DNA from: Saccharum officinarum
Lineage: Eukaryota > Streptophyta > Magnoliopsida > Poales > Poaceae
Direction of reading: 5' to 3'
DNA length: 64,000 nucleotides
Assembly (NCBI GenBank): GCA_020631735.1
Contig: CM036197.1
Span: 49,585,880-49,649,879, forward strand
Below the pieces are notes generated by a model. That model was not told where the DNA came from and did not search any database. It saw nothing but the letters and a program-made list of their open reading frames with translations. Positions 1-10,415 of this stretch are shown piece after piece; position 1 is the first letter of the stretch, and each line of letters starts with the position of its first letter. The position numbers were made by a program, and so were the translations under genes.

Positions 1-329
1 CTGTCTTTTTTTTAGAAAGGGTTTCTCCCTTTGTCTTCACTTCTTCACTAAACTATATGATTCTGGAGATAGCCTTGTTCTCAATATTTGAGAAGTGAAT
101 GACAGTTCAAACTTGTCTTACTTGCATAGTTGCATTTACAGCGCTGACAGCTATCCGACGTGGTATAACTAGCTAGTAGGTTACCACTTTTGGAGGTTAG
201 TTAGGCTACCTTTCAATTTCAACGAATTTCAGTTTCTCTTAGAAAGACAGGCAGCTCTAGCATTCGTTTGAGAGAGAAACGGATGAGGCAGTCACTTAGA
301 TTCAGTTTGATCGAGAAGACGACATCAAC
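1..329. other. Intergenic, nothing recognised
   Basis: AT-rich DNA without an open frame of interest, without splice-like exon structure and without a repeat that I recognise. It is probably ordinary intergenic sequence. Confidence 0.5.
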
Positions 330-460
330 TACTCCTATGTACTATTTCATCCATTCCAAATTATAAGTTGTTCTAGTTTTTATAGATACACATCTAGATT
401 CGTAAAAAAAAAATATATCTAAAAAGCTAGAATAACTTATAATTTGGATCAGAGAGAGTA
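330..460. mobile_element. Stowaway-like MITE
   Basis: About 130 bp ending in long inverted repeats: ccaaattataagttgttcta on the left pairs with a near-identical reverse complement at 426-446 (one mismatch). The sequence outside the arms resembles the degenerate ends of grass Stowaway elements, which are miniature non-autonomous Tc1/mariner derivatives. No coding capacity. Superfamily assignment is by resemblance only; the TA target duplication is not clean. Confidence 0.7.
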
Positions 461-961
461 AGTCTTTTGACCTACCTAGCATCCACATGGTTCTTCCCAA
501 GTTCCCATTTGCGGGGTACATTATTATCCATGGAATAATCACATCATAGCCCTCAAAAACCGAATCAAATCACGCATGTGAAAGTATATATTCATCTTCT
601 GTCACACAAAAAAAAATGGATTAGGCGGCTGAAAAGTCGTGACGAAGAAACATCGGTCGAAGCACCGATCACGGCGGTGTCTGGCACATGGACCTGCCAA
701 ACTTGAGTAAACACTGAACATCGAGAGGCAACCTGCATGCGCCGCTGCAAGGCAAGGTCCGTCAACGCGCGCGCATGCCAGTTGCCAGTGGCGCACGACC
801 ACGACATGATGCTTGCTCCGACCGACAGTGGCGAGTGATTGTTGATTCTGAAGAGAGAGAGAGGCAGGCAGTAGGTCCTCGGCTAGTCGGCTTTCTATTC
901 TACAGTACGTGACTACGTGCAAGTTGCGAAAGGATCACTTGGATTGGATATGCTAGTCTGA
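461..961. other. Intergenic, nothing recognised
   Basis: Mixed-composition DNA. Short overlapping open frames exist on the minus strand (592-922) but show no domain, no consistent splice sites and no resemblance to a known family. Confidence 0.45.
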
Positions 962-1205
962 GGCTACGTTTAGTTGCACCTGTAAAATTTTTGGAAGCAC
1001 AATAACTTTTTCGTTTGTATTTGACAATTAGTGTCCAATCATAAGCTAATTAGGTTCGAAAGATTCGTCTCGTGATTTACAACCAAACTGTGTAATTAGC
1101 TATTTTCTTTTATCTATATTTAATGCTCCATGCATATGTCAAAAGATTCGATGTTACGGGAGATCTTGTAAAATTTTTAGAACTTTGAAGGAACTAAACA
1201 GGGCC
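962..1205. mobile_element. GGCC/TTTAGTT-type MITE
   Basis: A 244-bp element whose ends are inverted repeats: ggctacgtttagttgcacc at the left and ggaactaaacagggcc at the right. The inside has the usual hallmarks of this very common grass family (gattcgtctcg, attagctattt, aatgctccatgcat). Non-coding. Related copies in the window are at 6,917, 17,432 and, degraded, near 44,300. I do not assign the superfamily with certainty; two sister copies here show 3-bp target duplications. Confidence 0.75.
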
Positions 1206-3076
1206 TAACTCTTTTTGCCTTGAACATCTAATAATTCTTGCATGCCGCGCAGTGTCGGTTCGAAGACTCTGTTCAGCTGGCCATAGCAAATAAAACTCCG
1301 CAGGATAGGGATAAGAATGGGATCAGGGCACCGATGCTTAACTAAGCTATAAGCTGCCGTGAAGCCCTGCGCTAGGCGCGCGCTCGTGTGAGTGATTGAG
1401 CCGAGCGGCAGCAATAGCAGGCTACGCCCGCCATCCCACCACATATCATCTGGTTACCAAAGGACGGTATAAACTACTAATTCCAATCAGGCTGAACCTT
1501 ATCAGGTAGACCTAAGCGGCAGATAACACCGCATTAATTTGTGCGCTAGTAATCTGGATAACACAACACGAGTTTAGCCAGAAGCAAATGCCAACGCTAT
1601 GGTGCAGTAAAGAAAAAGCTTAGCAAGACAGATACCGTCACACCGGTCGCCTGGGCAGAGAGCAGTCAGAGCACTGAGCTGAGCTCTCAGTAATTGGGTT
1701 GGTGTGCTCTGCTCTACAGTGGACAACGATGATGCCAATTTCCACGTATCTTTTTGACGTCTGTCGACAAGAGGCGAGAGGCCAGGCCAGGCCAGTCCAC
1801 CACTCCAACTCCAAAGTCTCCACTCTCCAACAGAGCAAGTCGCCAAGGCCGAGTGCATCGTGCCATCGTGGACGAGAATGGAGTGGTCTCGTGTCTCGTC
1901 ACTCGTCAGTGCGGCACACCACCAGTGCAAGTTGAAGAAAGACTTTATTTTCACCGTGCGTCCCAAGTGGCGCGTGCGAGCATGCACGCATCACTCACTC
2001 GCGCCCACGGCCCACCGCGTCAGCGAGTGCAACGCTAACTACTTGCGTTGCTCGAGCGAACAGACGGGCTATGCGTCCACCGTGAACCAGAGTCCATCGG
2101 GCCAACTCTGGCCAGCCACAGTGAGACACGTGACAGGGTATAGCTCAAGCCTGATCCGCGGACCTAACCCAGGCCCAATCTAGGCCCATCCAAGCCCAGT
2201 TCGACCCAATCGGCCAACCGTTGTCCAGTGATTGACCTACGTGACCCACCTGTCAGTCACCTTAAGCCGGGAGCCTTGTGTTACCATCTGGTGCCGACAC
2301 ATGGCACACCCTGCTGCTTCCATATCATCCTTTTTTTTCCTGTTTTTTTTCTAAAAATACTAAAACCTGTTTCCAATCTTCAAAAATTCATTACTAATTT
2401 ATCTTAGCTCAGAAAAATGTGAAACCAGTTTCTCAATTTTTCTAAAATCATAAGCTATCTTCTCTATATACGTATGAGCATTGCTATGGTACTCCCATTA
2501 CCTTGCTATGGTAAATGGGGCCTAAATCTGAGCCCTTCAATTTACAAAAGATAACACAATTACTTAAAGGTAAAATAAATAAAACAATCAACCAAATTAG
2601 TAGTTTTAGATGGAAAATTGTGTCACCATTATTGGTCATGCACCTGCTAATTACGGGAATGTAGTATGATTGGACATGCAGGGCAAGTAATAATGTACCT
2701 TTACGTAATTTGAGTATTGGAGAAATTATATTGCCATGACTGACCACGCACGACATTTATACATCCCAAAATTACCACCTAAATTTTCTCAACTAGTTTT
2801 ATTTGCTCAATCTTTTTTTTCTCCATATAAGTTGTTATCTGCACTAGTTTATGTTCGGGCTGTTGATTTGATCACAAATTAAGGTTTATCTACAAGAATG
2901 TCTTGTTTCTTGTTTTCATAATTAAGATCTAATCTAGTTAACATGCATGTTTGTGTATTTGCACTCCAAAATATAACATACCTAGTTCAAATATCAATTC
3001 CTCAAATATATATGTTGGTTGACCTTCAACCCTATACAAATCACGATCTTCTCTGTATCATCACTCTTAGGCAACA
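1206..3076. other. Intergenic / upstream region, no gene supported
   Basis: Contains overlapping short frames on both strands at 1,574-2,183, all without recognisable domains, and AT-rich DNA from 2,330 on. The last few hundred bases precede the ATG at 3,077 and could be a promoter or 5' leader of the MCAfunc-type gene, but I see no decisive element. Confidence 0.4.
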
Positions 3077-3265
3077 ATGGGTGATCTTCTTTCGATCAGA
3101 AACATGAAGAAAATAATAGATATTGGCATTGCAATTAAAGAGGCCTTTGAAACAGCTAGGAGGAATGAGAAGGAGTCTAGGAGCATCGAAAGAGTCGTGG
3201 GCAGAGCGTGTGGTTTAGTCTGCACGCTCAATGTGAGCCAGACACCGATGCTTCAACACCCTATG
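3077..3265 (+). pseudogene. MCAfunc-type helical domain, N-terminal exon (broken gene)
   Basis: The frame opens with MGDLLSIRNMKKIIDIGI and continues with a heptad-like helical stretch (IKEAFETARRNEKES, then RVVGRACGLVCTLN). This is the pattern of the N-terminal MCAfunc helical domain found in plant MCA/Cell-number-regulator-13 proteins and some plant kinases (known from the family; no search was run). Homology fades near residue 60 (MLQHPMK). The next expected piece of the domain is not downstream on this strand; it lies on the opposite strand at 3,464-3,633. A candidate hAT-type insertion lies between them. I infer a gene broken by a local inversion. The promoter side (AT-rich DNA before 3,077) looks intact, so a short transcript is possible. 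Function of the parent protein is not deducible from this fragment. Confidence 0.5.
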
Positions 3266-3293
3266 AAGATTTCAAGGGTACAAAAACTATACG

Positions 3294-3440
3294 TAGTGCG
3301 GTGGAGAGGAAAGGGGGGCTCAAGGCCCCCCTATCGCCGCTGATCCCATGGAGTCCCCCTAGAGCCCCTCTAAGAAATTTTTCCATGGCTGCTTTGGGGA
3401 GGAGGTGCTGGAGGTTCCATCCTAGATCCGTCACTGCCTT
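3294..3440. mobile_element. Candidate hAT-like miniature element
   Basis: Begins near tagtgcggtggag and ends near ctagatccgtcactg, resembling the CAGTGGCGGA-style ends of grass hAT elements, with G-rich then C-rich inner parts (ggggggctcaaggccccc). The ends are diverged and I could not find a clean 8-bp target duplication, so this is tentative. It lies between the two opposed MCAfunc exons. Confidence 0.3.
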
Positions 3441-3463
3441 GGCCATTGTACCTACTACTGTCT

Positions 3464-3633
3464 GTTCTTCTGCAGTATGTCATTCCGCACTCTGGCGAGT
3501 TTCTTGGTGGTGGACTTTGCCGTGATGACCTGAAGAACAACGTTCCTCTTCCCACAACGACTGACGAGTTCTAGAGTGTCCTTCAGGCTATCCAACACAG
3601 AACCGAGCATTCCTGCAACCACTTGGTTGTGAA
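3464..3633 (-). pseudogene. MCAfunc-type domain, second exon, inverted
   Basis: Read on the minus strand the frame gives AGMLGSVLDSLKDTLELV followed by SRCGKRNVVLQVITAKST and KKLARVRNDILQK. This matches the second half of MCAfunc domains (a leucine-rich helix, then a Cys/Arg/Asn turn, then a helix ending in a DI.QK motif). It is followed on the minus strand by a plausible GT donor, where this family usually has an exon boundary. Its orientation is opposite to the N-terminal exon at 3,077, so no normal transcript can join them. The segment could instead come from a second tandem inverted copy whose own first exon has been lost. Confidence 0.5.
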
Positions 3634-3646
3634 ACCCTAACTTCAA

Positions 3647-5111
3647 CGAGTGCTTAATTATTAATTTGTAATTGTCACTTCAATTGAGTCGTGTACTTTC
3701 GAGTTTTTGCTTGCATTATTCATTTTGCAAGCAGGAATTAGCCTTCTTGGCAAGATTATAGGGTTCAGATATTTTAATCTAGAGCCGGACCAGTGTGTCG
3801 CGTTCCCCCAAAATGAGAGTTATCTCCACTTGATGGAATATCGGGAATCCCATCCCCATGGGCAATGGTAAGACTATCATTGCAGCAGAGACACACAACA
3901 CATTAAAACAATACAATGAATACTGAGAAAAAAAATTAGAGGTTAAGGACCCTTTTGAATTGGAGAAAGCAGAGAAGAGGACTTAAAATAGTGAGTGAAA
4001 ATTATAAAGGTCAGAATACGCCCACGTACTTTTGCTAATCTGTGTCCGCAAAACCGACGAAAAGATAGGATACATCATCCTACTGCTTTTGATCGAACGA
4101 TATATCTATGCAAGTATGCATAACAAAGTTTGTTTTTAAACGATATATGTAGGCAAATATTTAAAGCTTAATTAATTAATTACTGGTCTGCCAATGATGT
4201 TGACCACCATTACATGAGCACGGTGCACACACCCTCGTGCACGCCCTTCCCCACGCCTACTGCCACGCTAGCCCCACCACGTCCACGCCCTTACGTAAAG
4301 CACCGCAAGGCAAAAAGGCCACACCAGCAGTACGCTAGTGTATATGTAGAAGATTCTTGATTAGCTTTGCGTAGGCTCTAGTACATTAATTCTCGGGATT
4401 TCTCAAGCTAAGCTTTAAGACCGGCGACGACTCGACAAAGCGAAAACTATTATACTATCGAAATATATTATTATATTCAAAGGAGGAAAAATATAACAAA
4501 GCTAGTTTTGGATGTTTATGGTGCTGGTCCACTTTTTTTATATTAACAAGTTACTTTAAATTACATAATAAAACTGATGTAGTATGTAAGACAAAACTAG
4601 GACTATGTATATAATAATCGTAGCAGTACTTTTTAGCGAACGAAGTTTTTCTCTCACAACAAATCCGCATAAGTACCCGCGTAAGCCAAATTTTAGCGAA
4701 ACGAACATGGTGTATCAGAGATTGTTTCTCACACTAGCAGTACTAGGCGGTATCAGATGATGGTCTAGCTACTTGGTGGACTCCTCACACGTATTGGGGT
4801 TGGGATGCATTTTGTAGAAAAATATGCCACCTCAAATCCTGGATCTCTAACCTGTGCATCTCTCGCTCTTCTTTCTGCATTTTATTGGCAGGCAACCCCA
4901 GACGGAGAAGGAAGGTACCCAACTCGAGTCTGAGAGGTTGTAGTGTCGCTGGGAGTAGAGATGCCACACGGACACGCCTACACCACACTGCTGGTGGTAG
5001 CAACGCACAACGCAGGTAGAGAAGGAAGAACAAGAATAGCATGGCTGCATGGGTCATAATATGGCGGTCGGTGGGTGATGCATGCTACGTGTACTCCTAC
5101 TTGGAAAGCTA
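3647..5111. other. Intergenic, nothing recognised
   Basis: AT-rich. A minus-strand frame at 4,785-5,057 has a hydrophobic start and a charged C-terminal half but matches no family I know and lacks splice or promoter support. No repeat boundary could be fixed. Confidence 0.4.
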
Positions 5112-5245
5112 AGGGCATGTACACACATCTCCAACAGATTAGCTAAAATAAGAATCTAAATTTGGTGATTTAGTCATTCTCTAAAATAAACCCTACTAAA
5201 AAAATCTGACTACTCCAACAGATTAGGTAAAAATTTGCGTTTTCT
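5112..5245. mobile_element. Fragment of a CATCTCCAACAG-type MITE
   Basis: The string catctccaacagattagct and a second ctccaacagattagg 80 bp on belong to a miniature-element family common in grasses. Only one end is visible. A similar end, in opposite orientation, is at 18,955-19,082. Confidence 0.35.
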
Positions 5246-5775
5246 ATTTTTTTAAACTTGCCACGTCACCAAGATTTCTGTGTTTCCATCTAGTCAGGCC
5301 TTTTCAGATCCCGTCGTCGCCGCACCATCCGTAGCTTTTCAGACGGTGCCTCGGCCATGGCGCCATATGCAGCTGGCCGCCTGGTTAGGAACCCAAGCAA
5401 GCAGGGGCCACGCCGCGGCCTCTTCTAGCCGGCCGTCGGCCAATCAGGCCTGCGGCAGCCGGCCGTGCGGGCTGGTGCAGTACGTCCGAATGCAAGCGCC
5501 TGAAGCCTGTAAAGCTTACCTGGACAGCAATGTACAGGAAGTAGCACAAGAAGGATATCATTCCTTTACCCGTAGCGACCGCCGAGGTTATCTGACGGCC
5601 ACGATGTGTCAAGCACACTGCGATTCAATTCAGTCCAAGGTCCCACTATGCATGCGAGAAGTACCAGTATTTTTAGATATTTTACTACAGTGGACCCCAC
5701 ACGGTCAACACAGCAGTGCCTCGTTATGTCCCTCGCATGCCTAGAATCTGCCTCACTTCCCTTTCCCTGGCATTT

Positions 5776-5880
5776 CACCTACGCTCCTCTCTTATCCAGT
5801 CCTCTGCTTTTCTCCCAGACTCCTCTGCTTTTATCCAGTCCTCTGCTTTTCACCTACGCTCCTCTCTTTTATCCATTCCT
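5776..5880. repeat. Short imperfect tandem/pyrimidine-rich repeat
   Basis: The strings cacctacgctcctctctt, tatccagtcctctgctttt and actcctctgctttt recur two or three times in about 105 bp. The tract is pyrimidine rich, like a 5' leader, and is followed at 5,912 by a GGTGAGT splice-donor-like site and a long T-rich stretch that could be a leader intron. Confidence 0.5.
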
Positions 5881-6752
5881 TGCGCTCAAGGCTTCTTTTC
5901 CAGCGCTTCAGGGTGAGTGGCTACCCCTTTAATTTGTCTTCCTCTCTTGTAGATCTAGACTTGTAGATGATACTCTTTGGTTTCCCTATTTTTTTGGTTG
6001 ACAGAACTATCAGCTTATTTCTATTGGAGCCCTTCTATCTGAATGTGTTTATCTCGGCGCTATTGTCAGAACTTAATTTTAAACCACTTAACCACGAACT
6101 GATTCCATTCTAGTTGCGCATCTTGGATTTACTTGTTCATTTTTTGATTCAAATCGTCCAAATCCAGTTCTCAGGCTTTTAATGGATCGCTAATCCATTT
6201 CATGTGCGACAACCGTTCCAGGATGAAGTTGTACCTTTTACTTTGTGTTCCTCTCGGGTAGATCTGCATTTTCTAGGTTGTATTAAGGTGGGATAAGTAC
6301 AGATTCCGCTTTCTAAGATTACTTATCTCTAATACTTGGTTTCTAATTATTTGCTTTACAATTATTCTTTTTTTTTTGTCAACATGATCAGCGACAGGTA
6401 CTTTGTTTTTTATTAGATCGATATGTGGTCCGTATACCTTGCTAATGTCTACCTAATGACTGCGACTGTGTGGGATAACTGCAGCTTTGGAATTCTAGGA
6501 TTCGTTGCCTCTACTGCTCAATTTCTGGCTATTTGAGAAGTTTTTGGTTTATGATTTTTTTCCTTATGTTTTAACTTTTTACCTCTCTACTGACGAAGGT
6601 AGAGACTGCCTCTGTTCTTCCAACTGACCAACAGTTTTTTCACAACACTGTATAATGTTATTGGAACCAACAGTTTATTGGAACACTATATCGCCGTGCT
6701 TTCGTGTTCTCGCTATTTTAGAAGAAGGGCGGACACGGAGGGTTCCACCGCC

Positions 6753-6896
6753 ATGGCCACCATGGCAGGAGGCGGACCAACAGCAGCATCAGCATGCCGC
6801 ACCACCTTTTCCATCCTGGACATGTTCCTGCTTATTAGGCTTATACAAGTCGCCTCAGCAAGTGGCCATCACCGACAGAAGCTGAACCTGCTTCAG
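6753..6896 (+). CDS. Possible orphan first exon, unknown
   Basis: An ATG in good context (ccgccATGGCC) opens a 48-codon frame that ends exactly at a CAG|GTATAT donor. The peptide has a Gly/Ala start and a hydrophobic helix (FSILDMFLLIRLIQVA). About 840 bp upstream there is a pyrimidine-rich leader with a GGTGAGT donor, so a leader intron followed by this exon is conceivable. A MITE starts 20 bp after the donor and no continuation exon is recognised. I do not recognise the protein. It may be a captured or truncated gene fragment. Confidence 0.2.
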
Positions 6897-6916
6897 GTAT
6901 ATCATACTATCATGCA

Positions 6917-7164
6917 GCCCGTGTTTAGATCAGTGCTCGTGTCAAAACACTGTAGCAACTTTTGTTTTTTAATATAAAAATTGTCCAGAAATTGATTAAT
7001 TAGACTCAAAATGTTCGTCTCGTAAAGTACAATAAAACTGTGCAATTAGTTTTTGATTTCATCTACATTTAGTACTCCATACATTTGCCGGCATTTTGAT
7101 GTGATGTGGAATCTCCTTTTTTCAATGTGGAATTTAGGGGAGAATTTGGGATCTAAACAAGGCC
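6917..7164. mobile_element. GGCC/TTTAGTT-type MITE
   Basis: A 248-bp element with inverted ends (gcccgtgtttagatca / ggatctaaacaaggcc), flanked by the direct repeat GCA (6,914-6,916 and 7,165-7,167). The internal blocks ttcgtctcgtaaa and tttagtactccatacat mark the same family as 962-1,205 and 17,432-17,662. Non-coding. Confidence 0.75.
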
Positions 7165-7220
7165 GCAGAGTCTAGATAATATCCATGTATTTGGTTTGTC
7201 AGACCACTAAATGTGCCAGC

Positions 7221-7722
7221 CTAAGACTATCCGCACTCATGGACCTCTATATTCATCCTCTAAAAGGAATATTCCATCCTAATCATCACAAAATATACAG
7301 TTTTCCCGCATCCATCCATCCTCTATATCATCCTCTATCCACTGTGGGGCCCACTTGTCACTTTATCTAAATATATCCATGTGACATCTTGTAATGAAGA
7401 ATTTATTGTTACGAATTTAATGGTGTAATCAGAATTTAATTTGGTGTTTTGGTTTGTGAGTTATAACATTTTTTTTATATAAGAAAAGGTTCGACACGCT
7501 TTCCTAGGCGCACAGTCTCTTTCACCTGCAGCTGCTCTCTCCCTCTCTCTCATCTGCCGCATGCCGCCCGTCCGGTAAAGGTGTCCTGTACAGCGTCAAA
7601 TGTAGCGTTCGGATGTTGTTTACAGATACATATAGAGTACCCGCTGCAGCTATTTGATCCCCTATAAGCCGACGTGGACAGGTACAAGTTCCATTTACCG
7701 TATGCGGTGCAGACGGTCTAAG
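7221..7722. mobile_element. 500-bp Tourist/Harbinger-like MITE
   Basis: Ends are inverted repeats: ctaagactatccgcac at the left against gtgcagacggtctaag at the right. Reading the outermost TAA on both sides as a 3-bp target duplication gives the PIF/Harbinger (Tourist) signature. The inside contains tccatcctctatatcatcc blocks typical of these elements and no convincing gene; a minus frame at 7,522-7,770 crosses the right end and is spurious. Confidence 0.55.
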
Positions 7723-7931
7723 TGCCCAACTGCCTACGGGATGAACAAAAGATCTGCTTTGCTGTTCCAATAGATTGAGTTACTTCAAAGCCAAATATCA
7801 GCGTCTGATTTCCATGCTATGGCCACCTCTACTGTGTGAAGCGTTTGCTTCCAGACGTTGATGCCTTTAGGTGTTTGCTGAAATGCCAAAGTGAATATAT
7901 AAGAGTTGAAAACAAATAATTCACATTGTGC

Positions 7932-8102
7932 ATGATGCCCCCTGCCAAAAAATCATTTGATTGCTACTCTTACAGCGAGGATCAAAACCCTACAACCAAC
8001 AATGCAAACAAGAAGAGTGTAAGGCTACAAGAATATGAAGTTGATCAACTGGACCACAAAGAAAATATCCAACCATACAGACCACTACCACCAAAATCTT
8101 AG
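7932..8102 (+). CDS. Small 56-codon open frame, unknown
   Basis: Starts with two Met codons and encodes a polar, Lys/Asn/Pro-rich peptide (starts MMPPAKKSFDCYSYSEDQN, ends PYRPLPPKS) with an ordinary codon mixture in an otherwise AT-rich, stop-rich region. No family recognised and no clear splice sites. It may be a decayed exon or chance. Confidence 0.15.
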   Translation: MMPPAKKSFDCYSYSEDQNPTTNNANKKSVRLQEYEVDQLDHKENIQPYRPLPPKS

Positions 8103-10412
8103 CAATCTGGATTTTAGATCCTTGCCTAGGAGCAAACTATTATGTGCACTGATATAACAAGTATTTCAAAAATCTGTAAGACATAACAACTTTTTGTGGG
8201 ATGATAAGTAAAAGTTCATGATTTTAGCTTTTTTCCTGTTGCAAACAGTGGACAATAACACGTAATAAAAATATAAAGCTTCATTTGGTGTCATCTCTAC
8301 TCTTTCGTGTGTACACAGATCCTAGAAAAAGGATGTGCTAAGAACATTTGGCTTGACTTTAGCATCATCCAGCCAAGGAGTGAATAAATCGATACACGAC
8401 TATTATGTGCACTGAGTCACTTAGGTGATTTTGTGTTGATACTGAGGACTCGTGTGTTCATTCCAGTTACAACTTACCACAGGTACCTAATTCATTGCGC
8501 CTAGGTACCAAAGATATGGGCATTTCATTTCATCTACAAGGCTACAACTTAAGAGTCGTCTGAAGAACATTTTTTTCAGACATAATGTAATTCTCAGTTA
8601 GGCAGCAAGATCTTTGTATAAGCTAGCCACGGAGCACTACTTACAATATATTATTAATATACTAGAAAGATCTTTGTATATATATTTTATATATACCAGA
8701 AAGATCTTTGTTGACAAGTATAATAGAACCACAAGGATATCTACTAAAGCTTAGTGGAATGAACAGTTCAGATCAAAAGTGCCAACCTCTTTTTCACACA
8801 CTATCAACTCAGTGCACATAGTTTACTCCTAGGCAAGGATCAAAAATCAACTGCTTTGCAATCTAGATTTTAGATCCTTGCCTAGGAGTAAACTACGTGC
8901 ACTGAGTCACTTAGATGATTTTGTGTTGATACGGAGGACTTATGTGTTCATTCCAGTTACAGCTTACCATAGGTACCTACTTCATTGCGCCTAGGTACCA
9001 AAGATATGAGCATTTCATTTCGTCTAAAAGGCTACAACTTAAGAGTCGTCCAGAACATTTTTTCGGACATAATGTAATTCTCCAATCAGTTCGTGTTAAA
9101 GATTCTAGCATCAACTGATGAAATCACACAAAAACTATAGAAGCAATGAACAGGTACACCTTCCTGCTTCCTAGAATAGGCTACATATAATCATTTTCTG
9201 ATCTTTCAGACCATAAAGCTACATAAAGATAATAGTTTCAAGCTTTATAAATATAATAGTTTCATGCTTCTCAATTTTCAAGAGTCAATGCTAATTACCC
9301 AGATACAAAAACAATAAAACTAATCTGAACAGATATGGAGTGCTATCGGTACATTATGCATAACATATATCTGAACATTGACATATCCATAAATTAAAGT
9401 CAATATCCGTGTACAGACTGCATAAGCTAGGGATGAAATGGTCTTTCACTTTGATAGCCCTCAAGGAAGCACATAAGAACAAGTTATCACACTTATATAG
9501 AGTTAATTATTGCTATAAGCAAAAGGCTATGTTGTGGTTCCGAAGAGTAACTAATAATTTGTGGTAGGAACTTGGCAAACTAAACAGCCTGAATTAGTTA
9601 CAAATGTTGCATTTTAAGTTCACTACTTCTAGAATGGTCTTTACAGCCAAATAGACTGGAAAGCGATGCACGTGGATAGAAAAAATAACACCATCTAGAA
9701 AAATATTGCAAAAAAAAAATCAGTTAACAACAAATGTATGTTTACTTCTGATCATGGAACAAGAAAGACTAACTAAATCACTTTACAGGCTCAAGCAAGA
9801 TATAACAAGTATATGTACCATATTTTGTAGGTTCAAAAATCTGTAAGATATAACAAGTAACAATTTTTTATGAGATGTTAAGTCAAAGTTCCTGGTTTTA
9901 GCTTTTTTTCTGTTGCAAACAGTGGACAATATCAGGTAATAAAAATATAAAGCTTCATTTGGTGTCATCTCTACTCTTTCGTGTGTTCACAGATCCTAGA
10001 AAAAGGATGTGCTAAGAACATTTGGCTTGACTTTAGCATCATCCATCGAAGGACTGAATAAAACGATACCTTTTATCTTGTTGGGCCGATTGCTTGGCTA
10101 ATACAAACTATCCAAATGTGTACGTTCCTTCACCAGCTAATCGTGCTGCGCTTTTGTGCTATATAATCATATATAACACAATTATATTTTGTATGTCAAT
10201 TCTGACTTACATTATTTCGGGTTATATTATACTAGTCATTAATTATATTATCACTAGAGGACTAACAAAGTACTAGTAACTAGTAGTAGTGTTGTCAGTT
10301 AGGCAGCAAGCTGACCACGCAGCTACCTGATAACCTGAAGGAAAGGGAGCAGGAAGCGAACAAGTAACTTTCAGAGAACCATTAAACTAGTTAGCTATGG
10401 AGCACTACTTAC
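8100..10412. repeat. Patch of local, diverged duplications
   Basis: Several blocks occur twice in direct orientation: 8,150-8,395 matches 9,790-10,070 (shared gcaaacagtggacaat and agaaaaaggatgtgctaag); 8,404-8,600 matches 8,897-9,080 (shared gtgcactgagtcactta); and 8,590-8,650 matches 10,308-10,412 (cagttaggcagcaag and ggagcactacttac). The copies differ by small indels and substitutions. No coding sequence is evident. The patch ends at the Copia LTR beginning at 10,416. It may be decayed transposon or intron sequence of the minus-strand gene at 15.7-18.3 kb. Confidence 0.7.
8807..8907. repeat. Near-perfect 35-bp inverted repeat (hairpin)
   Basis: Left arm 8,807-8,841 and right arm 8,873-8,907 are reverse complements at 34 of 35 positions (core cctaggcaaggatc / gatccttgcctagg), separated by a 31-nt loop. 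A third, single copy of one arm lies near 8,116-8,153. Transcribed from either strand this would fold strongly. Confidence 0.8.
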
Positions 10413-10415
10413 ATT

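Noticed and set aside
1574..2183. Cluster of overlapping 60-137-codon frames on both strands
   Set aside because: No domain, no consistent codon pattern, no splice evidence.
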